Shown in pieces: positions 1 through 7,330 of a stretch of 64,000 bases of DNA. Numbering within the stretch: position 1 is the stretch's first letter; each line of letters begins with the position of its first letter. The translations under genes and the position numbers were made by a program. This stretch comes from JBBDWJ01 sp040902925 (GTDB taxonomy: Bacteria > Acidobacteriota > Terriglobia > Bryobacterales > UBA6623): the NCBI GenBank assembly GCA_040902925.1, contig JBBDWJ010000244.1, positions 1 to 64,000 of the forward strand. The letters are read 5' to 3'. The notes beneath the pieces were generated by a model. That model searched no databases and was not told the origin of the DNA. It worked only from the letters and a program-made list of their open reading frames with translations.

Positions 1-645
1 GAAACGTTGGGTCACGGCGTATACACTACACCTGTAGTTGGTGTGGTCGGCCTGCTGGATCACTCCGAAGTCCCGGTCGGCATCCACTTTCGCAACGCCG
101 GGCGTAAGTTGGTCTTGCTAGGCGGGTTGCTGCCCGGCGCGGAGGGCGCTCAGATGGAGCTCGAGCGCCGCTTTGGCAGCTCGCAGTACGCTAAGGTGGT
201 TCTTCAGCAGGTATGGGGATTGCCGCCGCTGCTCGATATGGACTACGAGAAGCGTGTTCACGAGGCGATGCGCGAGATCGTCCGCCATGGATTTGCGGAA
301 TCTATACATGACGTCAGTGATGGCGGGTTTGCGGTGACAGCCGCGGAATGCTCGTTTAACCAAGCAAATATTGGCGCGCGCCTGGAGATTGAATCGCCGC
401 TGGCGGCGCACTACGTTTTGTTTCATGAGGCTCCCTCGCGTGTCTTACTATCGGCAACCGAGGAAGCGTTGCAGGGAATCAGGAAAGTGGCGCAACGCCA
501 CCACGTCGAAGCCCCCGTGGTTGGCGAAACCGTCCCGGACCATCTCGAGGTTCATTTAAACCGATCGCAGCTATTTCGCGTCGCAATAAGGGACTTGCAT
601 AAGCGCTGGGATACGGCGCTCGAGGAGATGCTGGAACCGCAATGA
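1..645 (+). CDS. purL: Phosphoribosylformylglycinamidine synthase subunit PurL, C-terminal part (5' truncated)
   Basis: The reading frame is open from the first base, so the gene begins outside the window. The visible 214 codons carry the conserved TPVVGVVGLL stretch of the PurL family, followed by a segment with HDVSDGGFAVTAAE, the conserved second half of the catalytic/ATP-binding core. PurL converts FGAR to FGAM with ATP in de novo purine synthesis and receives ammonia from PurQ. The end of the protein (about 210 residues after the TPVVG motif) matches the small, PurQ/PurS-dependent form. Its TGA stop overlaps the purF ATG (ATGA), so the two are very probably cotranslated in a pur operon. 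Confidence 0.93.
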   Translation, partial: ETLGHGVYTTPVVGVVGLLDHSEVPVGIHFRNAGRKLVLLGGLLPGAEGAQMELERRFGSSQYAKVVLQQVWGLPPLLDMDYEKRVHEAMREIVRHGFAESIHDVSDGGFAVTAAECSFNQANIGARLEIESPLAAHYVLFHEAPSRVLLSATEEALQGIRKVAQRHHVEAPVVGETVPDHLEVHLNRSQLFRVAIRDLHKRWDTALEEMLEPQ

Positions 646-2144
646 AAACGGAATGTAGCGAAGAAGACCCTCGCCCCCAGTCTGGTTGGCGCGCCAACGA
701 CGATCCGCTGGAAGGCGATTCGGTGACCGTCGGCGATGACAAGTTCCACGAGGAATGTGGAGTATTCGCGATCTTCGGCCACCCCGAAGCCGCCAACTTG
801 GCCTACCTGGGTCTGCACGCCCTGCAGCACCGCGGCCAGGAGAGCGCCGGAATCTGCACCAGCGACGGGTCCAAGCTGCACTGCCACAAGTCGATGGGGC
901 TGGTGAACGAAGTCTTTACCGAGGCCGTTCTGCGGGAGCTTCCCGGCTCGATGGCGATCGGGCATACGCGCTATTCGACCTCGGGGCAGAGCGCCGCGCT
1001 TAACGCGCAGCCTTTCTACGTCGAGTGCAATCGCGGTCCGATCGCGGTGGCGCACAATGGCAACCTGACCAACGCAATCGATGTGCGCCGCGAGCTCGAG
1101 ATGTCGGGCTCGATCTTCCACGCCACTAGCGACACCGAGGTGATTTTGCACCTCATCGCGCGCTCGCGCGAGCCGCGGCTCAAGCACGCGCTACGCGAGT
1201 CGCTGCTGCGCCTCGAAGGGGCGTATTCGCTGGTCATGCTCGGCAAAGACCGCATTATCGTGGCCCGCGACCAGCACGGTTTTCGTCCGCTGGCTTTCGG
1301 GAAGCTGGTTGACGGCGGCAACACTTCGTATGTATTTGCGTCCGAGACCTGCGCCTTCGACCTGATCGGCGCGCAGTACGTGGATGACGTACAGCCAGGC
1401 GAGTTGATCATCATCAGCGAAGAAGGTTTGTTGCGGGAGCGCTTCGCGCCGGAGCTGCCTCGGGCGCAATGTGTGTTCGAGCACGTCTATTTTTCGCGCC
1501 CCGACTCGATGGTGTTCGGGCGCTCGGTCCATGAATCCCGCGTACAACTGGGGCGCTCGTTGGCCCGCGAGGCGCCGGCATTCGCGGATATGGTTGTTCC
1601 GGTGCCGGACTCCGGCGTGCCCGCGGCGATCGGCTATGCCGCCGAATCGGGACTGCCGTTTGAGATGGGCCTCATCCGTAACCACTATGTGGGCCGTACC
1701 TTCATCGAGCCCAAACAGTCGATCCGCGACTTCGGGGTGAAGCTGAAGCTCAACCCGGTAAAGCACATCATCGACGGCAAGCGCATCATCCTGGTCGATG
1801 ATTCGCTGGTGCGCGGAACGACCAGCCGTAAGCTGGTTCGCATGATGCGGCAGGCCGGCGCGAAAGAAGTTCACCTGCGGATCTCGTGCCCGCCCACGAT
1901 CTCGCCCTGCTACTACGGGGTTGATACGCCCGACCGGGACGAGCTGATCGCCTACAATCACACGCTTGAAGAGATTCGCGAATACACAGAAGCGGACTCG
2001 CTGGCGTACCTTTCCGAGGAAGGTTTGAGGAAAGCCGTCAGCGATACGAAGAATCAGTTCTGCTATTCCTGCTACACCGGCCGCTACCCTACTGATCTGG
2101 TGGGGATTGAGCAGTTGGTGACCGAGCACCGCGAAAAGGGTTGA
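642..2144 (+). CDS. purF: Amidophosphoribosyltransferase PurF
   Basis: This is a 500-residue enzyme for the first step of purine synthesis (PRPP plus glutamine to phosphoribosylamine). The N-terminal-nucleophile glutaminase domain begins at the ECGVFAIFG motif, with nucleophile Cys39; the 38 residues before it would be a removed propeptide. The motif HALQHRGQESAG follows. The C-terminal phosphoribosyltransferase domain has the PRPP-binding motif ILVDDSLVRGTT near residue 388. Cysteines at CVFEHVYFSRP, in RISCPP and in FCYSCYTG match the Fe-S ligands of the Bacillus-type enzyme. The start chosen overlaps the purL stop. The propeptide is longer than the roughly 11 residues of the Bacillus enzyme, so a start at an internal GTG near 723 is possible. 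Confidence 0.96.
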   Translation: MKTECSEEDPRPQSGWRANDDPLEGDSVTVGDDKFHEECGVFAIFGHPEAANLAYLGLHALQHRGQESAGICTSDGSKLHCHKSMGLVNEVFTEAVLRELPGSMAIGHTRYSTSGQSAALNAQPFYVECNRGPIAVAHNGNLTNAIDVRRELEMSGSIFHATSDTEVILHLIARSREPRLKHALRESLLRLEGAYSLVMLGKDRIIVARDQHGFRPLAFGKLVDGGNTSYVFASETCAFDLIGAQYVDDVQPGELIIISEEGLLRERFAPELPRAQCVFEHVYFSRPDSMVFGRSVHESRVQLGRSLAREAPAFADMVVPVPDSGVPAAIGYAAESGLPFEMGLIRNHYVGRTFIEPKQSIRDFGVKLKLNPVKHIIDGKRIILVDDSLVRGTTSRKLVRMMRQAGAKEVHLRISCPPTISPCYYGVDTPDRDELIAYNHTLEEIREYTEADSLAYLSEEGLRKAVSDTKNQFCYSCYTGRYPTDLVGIEQLVTEHREKG

Positions 2145-2147
2145 GGT

Positions 2148-2171
2148 GGGACAGACAATCTTGTCTGTCCC
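2148..2171. repeat. Perfect extragenic palindrome, CAGACA family copy 1
   Basis: Two perfectly complementary 10-base arms (GGGACAGACA and its complement) flank a 4-base loop ATCT, three bases after the purF stop. Related copies lie at 2270-2293, 2339-2360 and 41782-41825. As RNA it would fold on either strand, so it could also end transcription of the convergent purF and xerC genes, but it lacks a T-tract. Confidence 0.85.
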
Positions 2172-2200
2172 TCGAGTTTGGCCATTTTACTCGCGGCGGG

Positions 2201-2247
2201 GCAAAGACAACGCAAGGCAAAGTGCAAAAGGCAAAAGACAAAAGGGG
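2201..2247. repeat. Purine-rich GCAAAAGG-type low-complexity repeat, copy 1
   Basis: An A/G-rich run built of degenerate GGCAAA and GCAAAAGG units ends in seven G residues. It shares the exact 17-mer AGGCAAAGTGCAAAAGG (2215-2231) with a second tract at 46288-46304, 44 kb away. It is noncoding and lies between two palindromes. It is likely a dispersed intergenic repeat of this genome. Confidence 0.7.
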
Positions 2248-2269
2248 GGGACCGGCGAAGCGGGTCCTT

Positions 2270-2293
2270 GGGACAGACAATCTTGTCTGCCCA
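2270..2293. repeat. Extragenic palindrome, CAGACA family copy 2
   Basis: The same left arm (GGGACAGACA) and the same ATCT loop as the copy at 2148 are present, with a right arm carrying two changes (TGTCTGCCCA). The copy lies in the same convergent purF/xerC gap and the same orientation as copy 1. Confidence 0.8.
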
Positions 2294-2338
2294 CAGCCAG
2301 TGCACCTTTGCGCCGTGACCGGCCCGGAGAATGCAAGC

Positions 2339-2360
2339 GCACAGGCAGGATTGCCTGTGC
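2339..2360. repeat. Extragenic palindrome, CAGGCA variant copy 3
   Basis: GCACAGGCA and TGCCTGTGC flank GGAT, giving a perfect 9-base stem. It ends five bases before the xerC stop codon, so on the minus strand it sits directly downstream of xerC. Compared with copies 1 and 2 the arm is CAGGCA instead of CAGACA with both arms changed together, which suggests selection for pairing or a separate subfamily. Confidence 0.75.
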
Positions 2361-2364
2361 CACT

Positions 2365-3342
2365 TCACGCCTTCGGGTGCGACCGGTCGTAAACTTCCAT
2401 CAGTTTTTCGAGCGAAAGCTGCGTGTATTTCTGCGTCGTCGAGAGGCTGGCGTGCCCTAGCAGCTCTTGAATCGCGCGCAGATCAGCCCCGTCGCTGAGC
2501 AGGTGCGTCGCGAAAGCGTGGCGCAGCGAGTGCGGGTGGAGCGAGGGATCGCCTGAGACCCGCAAAGCGTAGCGCTTCACGATGCGGTCAACGCTGCGCG
2601 TGGTGAGACGTCCGCCGCGGGCGTTCAGCAACACCGCCTGCTGTTTCTCGTGGCCGCGCATCCCCATGTAGATCTCCAAAGCCTCGGCGGCGCGCTTTCC
2701 GAAGGGCACCAGGCGCTCCTTGCGGCCCTTGCCGCGCACGCGGATCCAGCGCTCCTTCCAGTCGAAGTCTTCACGGTCGAGACCTACCAGTTCCGCGACG
2801 CGCAGCCCGCTGCCGTAGAGCAGCTCGAAGATCACGCGGTCGCGGGGAACTCTGGCGGGGAACCTTTCGGGAGTTCCGTCTTTTTTCCCATCCGTCGGCG
2901 TTTCGGCCACCGCATCGATCAGGTTATTGGTCTGCTCGGGCGTCATGACCAGCGGTAAGTTTTGGGGAGTTTTTGGGGTCGCCACGGGCTTCGCCGGATT
3001 AACTGTCACGCCGCCCTCGCGCAGCAGGAACTCGAACAGCGCCCGTACGGCGGAGAGCTTTCGGGCGACCGACCGGCTGGAATTGCCGCGCTCGTAGCAG
3101 GCGGCCATGAACTCGCGAATCTGCAGGGCGTCGAAGGCCCCAGGCGAGGGAGGTTTCTCTCCGGGAGGTGAAAAGTAAGAGACGAACTGCTTCAGATCGG
3201 AGCCGTAGTTGAGCCGCGTGTGCGGAGAGGCGTTTTCGCGGGCCAGCGACTCTAGGAAGCGCTCGACGGCGCGCATCAGCTCCGAACGAGCCACGGGCCC
3301 CGCTTCCGGCTGCTGGCCCGGCCTATTTTGCGACCGCGGCAT
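2365..3342 (-). CDS. xerC: Tyrosine recombinase XerC
   Basis: A 325-residue tyrosine recombinase that resolves chromosome dimers, normally with XerD at dif. Residues about 20-110 form the SAM-like N-terminal DNA-binding domain (ERFLESLARENASPHT). The catalytic domain shows Arg181 (GSGLRVAEL), Lys205 (RGKGRKER), His271 and Arg274 (HPHSLRHAFATH), His297 (LLGHASL) and nucleophile Tyr306 (TTQKYTQ), so the active site is complete. An insertion of about 15 charged residues before the first catalytic motif is unusual. The ATG at 3342 was chosen over an upstream in-frame ATG at 3420 because the longer form overlaps trmFO by about 100 bases; this start overlaps it by 20. The trmFO-xerC order matches the conserved arrangement known in Bacillus (gid-codV), here without hslVU behind it. 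Confidence 0.93.
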   Translation of the reverse strand: MPRSQNRPGQQPEAGPVARSELMRAVERFLESLARENASPHTRLNYGSDLKQFVSYFSPPGEKPPSPGAFDALQIREFMAACYERGNSSRSVARKLSAVRALFEFLLREGGVTVNPAKPVATPKTPQNLPLVMTPEQTNNLIDAVAETPTDGKKDGTPERFPARVPRDRVIFELLYGSGLRVAELVGLDREDFDWKERWIRVRGKGRKERLVPFGKRAAEALEIYMGMRGHEKQQAVLLNARGGRLTTRSVDRIVKRYALRVSGDPSLHPHSLRHAFATHLLSDGADLRAIQELLGHASLSTTQKYTQLSLEKLMEVYDRSHPKA

Positions 3343-4696
3343 GGTGCTCGAGGAATTCCTCCAGAGCCTCGATGGCCCGCTCGCACTGCCTTTGGCGGCG
3401 CGCTTTCTTGTCCCGGGCAAACTGGCGCTGTTCTTCGGATGGCAGCACCGGTAGCAGATCGAAGGTGATGTTCGCCGGCTGATAGTTGTGCGGGTTGGCT
3501 CCCGAGATATAGGCCAGAAGGGAGCCGTGGGCGGTCTCGCGGGGCCATGACAAGGGCTCCAGTCCCTCCGCCAAGCGAACGGCGTTCCACCCCGCCATCA
3601 AGCCCGTGGACATCGACTCGACATAGCCCTCGACGCCCGAGATCTGCCCGGCGAAAAAAATGTTTGGATGCGACCGCAACTGCAGCGTTGGCGCGAGCAG
3701 CGCCGGCGCGTTGATATAGGTGTTGCGGTGAATCTGCCCGTAGCGTAGAAACTCGGCGTTCTCGAGGCCCGGAATTAACCGCAGGATGCGCTTCTGCTCC
3801 GCATATTTCAGATGGTTCTGAAAGCCCACGATGTTGTAGGAGCCCGCGCGCAGGTCTTCCTGCCGGAGTTGCACCACCGCGTAGGCGTTCTTGCCCGAGC
3901 GGGGATCGCGCAAGCCCACGGGCTTCATCGGCCCGAAGCGAAGCGTATCCACACCACGCCACGCGAGCTCTTCTATCGGCAGGCAGGCCTCAAAGTAGTT
4001 CGGGTTGTCGAACTCGTGCCCGTGGTGCTGCCGCGCTTCGGTCAGCGCCTGGTAGAAGCACAGGTACTGCTCCTTCGTGAACGGACAATTCAGATAATCC
4101 GCTGTTCCGTCGATGGAGTTGTCGTAGCGTGAGGCGCGGTAGGCGACGGTCAAGTCGATCGTCTCGGCGTCAACAATCGGGCTGATCGAGTCATGGAAGA
4201 AAAGCCGCTCACTGCCGGTCACGTTCACGATGGAGGCCGCCAACGAGTCGCTGGTCAGCGGTCCAGAGGCTACGATCACGATTTCGCCGGCAGGAAGCTC
4301 GCGGACCTCCTCGCGGACCAGCTCGATCAACGGCTCAGCCTGGATGGCCTGCTCCAGTTGGCTCGAAAAGATTTCGCGATCCACCGTCAGCGCGTTGCCG
4401 CCGGGAACCCGCGCCTGCTCGGCGGCGCGCATCGACAGCGCACCCATGCGCCTCAACTCCTGTTTGAGCAGCCAGGGGGCCGACTGCGGCGTCTCGGTCT
4501 TCAGCGAATTGCTGCATACCAACTCGCCGAGGCGGCCGGTCTGGTGGGCCGGCGTCGTCGCCACCGGGCGCATCTCATAAAGCCGAGCCCGCTGGCCCCG
4601 GGCGGCGATCTGATAGGCGGCTTCGGTTCCAGCGAGGCCGCCGCCGATGACGTGAATGAGACTTTGGGGCACTACGGTCGGTAAAACTCGTTTCAT
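3323..4696 (-). CDS. trmFO: Methylenetetrahydrofolate-tRNA-(uracil-5-)-methyltransferase TrmFO
   Basis: A FAD- and folate-dependent enzyme that makes 5-methyluridine at position 54 of tRNA. The 457-residue protein starts with a Rossmann dinucleotide motif (HVIGGGLAGTEAAYQ) a few residues after the N-terminus and has the family blocks VCSNSLKTE, RNTYINAP and GQISGVEGYVES. Its length fits the family (about 430-470). The frame stays open upstream to 4873, but the Rossmann fold begins right after the ATG at 4696 (a second ATG lies at 4705), so the longer form is rejected. It is cotranscribed with xerC, whose start lies inside its 3' end. Confidence 0.95.
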   Translation of the reverse strand: MKRVLPTVVPQSLIHVIGGGLAGTEAAYQIAARGQRARLYEMRPVATTPAHQTGRLGELVCSNSLKTETPQSAPWLLKQELRRMGALSMRAAEQARVPGGNALTVDREIFSSQLEQAIQAEPLIELVREEVRELPAGEIVIVASGPLTSDSLAASIVNVTGSERLFFHDSISPIVDAETIDLTVAYRASRYDNSIDGTADYLNCPFTKEQYLCFYQALTEARQHHGHEFDNPNYFEACLPIEELAWRGVDTLRFGPMKPVGLRDPRSGKNAYAVVQLRQEDLRAGSYNIVGFQNHLKYAEQKRILRLIPGLENAEFLRYGQIHRNTYINAPALLAPTLQLRSHPNIFFAGQISGVEGYVESMSTGLMAGWNAVRLAEGLEPLSWPRETAHGSLLAYISGANPHNYQPANITFDLLPVLPSEEQRQFARDKKARRQRQCERAIEALEEFLEHHAAVAK

Positions 4697-4910
4697 TATA
4701 GGCATGCGCTCGCGGCCCGCCCGCTGGCGCGATGGGCGCCGGAAACTTGTCGCCACGGGCCGTACGGCGCTTGAGAGAAGGCCACGGTTGATCCCCCTCA
4801 AGGGCCGCGCTGTCCCCTCTGAAAGGCTCAAATTGGGCCTCAGAAGGGTGTTTGAGCGTATCGGGGATACCAAAGGCCAATAAAAATGGGCCTCTGAACG
4901 CTTTTCTCTC

Positions 4911-4939
4911 TTTACAAAGCTTTCGAAGTCCCGTATTAT
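4911..4939 (+). promoter_or_regulatory. Sigma-70-type promoter for the HU gene
   Basis: TTTACA (4911-4916) and TATTAT (4934-4939) are separated by exactly 17 bases, each with one mismatch to consensus. The predicted transcript starts near 4946, leaving a leader of about 90 bases before the HU ATG. This is the best promoter in the window and accounts for the 328-base gap between trmFO and the HU gene. Confidence 0.75.
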
Positions 4940-5033
4940 TGAACAGCGGGCACTCGGAACATTTCACCACAGATACGTTTTGAGTTGTTCGGGCCCGGAC
5001 TATTCTGGGCAGCACCGAATACTAAGGAGGACC

Positions 5034-5339
5034 ATGGCAACAGCAAACAAACGGATGACCCAGTCGCAGGTCATCGCGGCTCTCGCCGATCAGAGCGACC
5101 TCAACAAAAAGGTCGTCAAGGATCTGCTCACAAACCTCACCGATCTGGCGATCAAGGAAGTGAAGAAGAAGGGCGAGTTCGTTTTCCCCGGAGTCGGGAA
5201 GCTGGTCAGATCTGACCGCAAAGCCCGCATGGGCCGCAACCCGGCCACTGGCGAGCCGATCAAGATCCCGGCGAAGAAAGTCGTCAAGTTCCGCGTTTCC
5301 AAGGCAGCCAAGGACGCGATTGTCCCACCGAAGAAGTAA
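5034..5339 (+). CDS. hup: HU-family nucleoid DNA-binding protein
   Basis: A 101-residue basic protein of the HU/IHF family, which binds and bends DNA as a dimer. The N-terminal helices (SQVIAALADQSDLNKK...LTDLAIKEVKK) are followed by the GEFVFPGVGKL strand and the DNA-contacting beta-arm with RMGRNPATGEPIKIPAKK, which carries the intercalating proline of the NPxTG motif. The start is fixed by a perfect AAGGAGG three bases upstream of the ATG; the frame extends to 4980 but with no translation signal. It is a single-gene transcript, with a strong promoter before it and a Rho-independent terminator after it. Confidence 0.96.
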   Translation: MATANKRMTQSQVIAALADQSDLNKKVVKDLLTNLTDLAIKEVKKKGEFVFPGVGKLVRSDRKARMGRNPATGEPIKIPAKKVVKFRVSKAAKDAIVPPKK

Positions 5340-5360
5340 GGGAATTCGCATTCAGCGAAA

Positions 5361-5398
5361 AGCCCCATCCGGCGCCTGCCGCATGGGGCTTCTTCGTT
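5361..5398 (+). terminator. Rho-independent terminator of the HU gene
   Basis: AGCCCCAT (5361-5368) pairs with ATGGGGCT (5383-5390), and an inner CGGC/GCCG pair extends the stem. A T-rich tail (TCTTCGTTGTTCTT) follows. It begins 21 bases after the HU stop. Confidence 0.85.
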
Positions 5399-5444
5399 GT
5401 TCTTGCTCCCGGGCGGTGCTGAGGAGAGCTGGTTGGAGAGAGGC

Positions 5445-5651
5445 CTAGGAAGGGGTGGGCGTCTTCGCTTCGTCCTTCTTGTCGTCGTCCTTACCGGCCC
5501 TCAGAGAATCCTTGAACTGGCGAATTCCTTCGCCGAGTCCCTTCCCGATCTCAGGAATCTTGCGGCCGCCGAAGATCAACACGGCGATCAGCAATATGAC
5601 CAGAAGCTCCTGCACGCCTAAAGTGGGAAGAATCAAACCCAGTGATAACAT
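5445..5651 (-). CDS. tatA: Twin-arginine translocase subunit TatA
   Basis: A 68-residue protein with a short N-terminal membrane helix (LGVQELLVILLIAVLIFG), the conserved FGGRKIPEIGKGLGEGI hinge and amphipathic helix, and a charged Lys/Asp tail. It forms the pore-like component of the Tat pathway for folded proteins. The ATG at 5651 is preceded by GGGAG about seven bases upstream; the frame can be extended to 5672 but without a ribosome binding site. The gene lies alone, 46 kb from tatB-tatC, so the Tat genes are split between two loci. Confidence 0.92.
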   Translation of the reverse strand: MLSLGLILPTLGVQELLVILLIAVLIFGGRKIPEIGKGLGEGIRQFKDSLRAGKDDDKKDEAKTPTPS

Positions 5652-5734
5652 TGAGGTACTCCCGACTCTCATTGTAGTGGCAGCCTGGAAAGAGCGTCAA
5701 CCGGACTGTTTGCGGCCTCGACGAGCTTTTCAGG

Positions 5735-6511
5735 TCAGTTAACCCAGCCGCCCCCGCCTGAGCCGTCCCGCTTCCGCATGTACACTTCGAATTTGCGCTG
5801 CGCCCGGCGCAATTGCCAGCGGCGATAGCTGGCCAGCCAGTCGATATCGAGGAAGTCGGGCTTGTAGCGCAGATAGAAATAGCCAAAGAGCATACCGCCC
5901 AGATGGGCCACATGGGCTACGCCGGTGCCTGGCCCGACGGCGCCGGCAATCGACATCAGAAAAGCGATACCGCCCAGGACCATCACAAAAATGCGCGCCG
6001 GAATCGGGAAGACCAGCGCCACGTAGATCGTGCGCGTCGGGTAGAGCAGCCCGAAAGCCAGCAAAACCCCATAGATGGCCCCCGAGGCCCCAATCGTAGG
6101 AACCGCGCCGTCGCCAAGCACCAACCGCGCCACGACGTCGCACAGACCCGCTCCCACGCCGCAGAAAAAGTAGAAGTTCAGAAACCGCCGCATCCCCCAG
6201 TCGCGCTCGAGATCCGATCCGAACATCCACAAAGCGAGCATGTTGAACAGGACGTGAAAGAACCCGTAGGGGCTGTGCAGAAACAGGTAGGTAAATGGCT
6301 GCCAAAGAGCTCCGCGGATGACGGCGTCGGGGATCAGGCTCAGCCAATGAAACAGCGCTACCAGCGGCCCGATCCGGAGCGCGTTTGCCAGAAAATAGAC
6401 GACGAACAGGATGCTGTTGACAATCAACAGCCACTTTACGCCCCTCGGGACCAGTCCCCCGAAGCTATAGCCGACAGGCCCCATCGGACCTTGGCGTGAG
6501 TAATAAGCCAT
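5735..6511 (-). CDS. Rhomboid family intramembrane serine protease
   Basis: A 258-residue polytopic membrane protein. The rhomboid catalytic dyad is visible as Ser143 in IGASGAIYG and His203 in AHVAHLGG, with the oxyanion-side His86 and Asn90 in HVLFNMLALWMFG. Six membrane segments can be traced between residues 27 and 215. The C-terminus is a basic cytosolic helix (WQLRRAQRKFEVYMRKR) ending in a Gly-rich tail. Rhomboids cut membrane proteins within the bilayer; the substrate here is unknown. The frame extends to 6655, but the added part (CCLGSCPNGFC) would overlap the divergent neighbour and looks non-genuine, so the ATG at 6511 is preferred. Confidence 0.9.
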   Translation of the reverse strand: MAYYSRQGPMGPVGYSFGGLVPRGVKWLLIVNSILFVVYFLANALRIGPLVALFHWLSLIPDAVIRGALWQPFTYLFLHSPYGFFHVLFNMLALWMFGSDLERDWGMRRFLNFYFFCGVGAGLCDVVARLVLGDGAVPTIGASGAIYGVLLAFGLLYPTRTIYVALVFPIPARIFVMVLGGIAFLMSIAGAVGPGTGVAHVAHLGGMLFGYFYLRYKPDFLDIDWLASYRRWQLRRAQRKFEVYMRKRDGSGGGGWVN

Positions 6512-6622
6512 ATTGCAGAAGCCGTTCGGGCAGCTACCTAAGCAGCATAGCAGATGGTCTTTTGGCGCCAATTCAGCAAAACCCACGGGGACGTAGTGAT
6601 TCCGCGGGTTTATGATGAAAGC

Positions 6623-7282
6623 ATGGGGGCCAGACATCGCTTGCCGCGGGTTCATCCCCGCAGCCTATTGCTGCAGCTCTACGACCGCGCGCGTGGCAGC
6701 GATCAGTTGCTGATTCAAGCCGGCGAGGAGCTGCCTCTAGTTGTCGCCAGCTACCCCAAGGGACGCACCTGGTTCGCTACATCCCTGCAATCGGCGTTGT
6801 GCTCGATCTACCGTACTTTGTCGGCGGAGCAGCGCCAGGACTATCGCGATGTGCTCGATCGGGTGCCATCGCTCGTGGTGGTCGAATTGCGCCGCGTCAA
6901 CGCCTGCGGGTGCCTGGGTCATCATCATCCGCCGGGCACGGAGAGCCGCCTGGCGCGCCGTCTTTCGTCCGACACGGGGCGGCGAGTCGGCGAGCTGGAT
7001 CTGGCCGTGCAGTCGATTCGGTCCTGGCAGCCTCTGCCTTTGGCGGCATTGGCGGCGGCAGTAACCGCCTCACAGCTCTCCGCGCGAGGAGAAACCAGCG
7101 CGGAGCTCGAATACCGCCGCTTTCATACGGCATTGCTGGCTGTGTTTCTGCACGAGCTGGAACACCTTGCCTTTCCCGACCGGCCTGAGCAGGCGGTTCG
7201 CCGGCATAGCGACGAATTTTACGGGTCGGCAATGCGGGAGTATGTGCGCGAGGAATATGGCGTCGCTTACGGGATCCAGTAG
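6623..7282 (+). CDS. Unknown protein with HELEH (zincin-like) motif
   Basis: A 219-residue soluble protein that I do not recognise. It has an HExxH motif, HELEH at residues 177-181, in a hydrophobic helix (LLAVFLHELEHLAFP), followed by HSDEFY about 15 residues on, which could supply a third metal ligand. A second possible metal site, Cys95-x-Cys97 next to His100-His102 (CGCLGHHHP), lies in the middle. No signal peptide or membrane segment is visible. The start at the ATG 6623 avoids a long overlap with the divergent rhomboid gene; the frame is open from 6554. It may be a small metalloprotease or a metal-binding protein of unknown role. Confidence 0.7.
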   Translation: MGARHRLPRVHPRSLLLQLYDRARGSDQLLIQAGEELPLVVASYPKGRTWFATSLQSALCSIYRTLSAEQRQDYRDVLDRVPSLVVVELRRVNACGCLGHHHPPGTESRLARRLSSDTGRRVGELDLAVQSIRSWQPLPLAALAAAVTASQLSARGETSAELEYRRFHTALLAVFLHELEHLAFPDRPEQAVRRHSDEFYGSAMREYVREEYGVAYGIQ

Positions 7283-7330
7283 CCGGCATCGACGGCCGGC
7301 ATAAGCCCTCAACCCGATTCGCAAACGCAG

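Noticed and set aside
2148..2360. CRISPR-like array
   Set aside because: Copies are palindromes with unequal spacing and differing sequences; there are no equal-length spacers and no cas genes.
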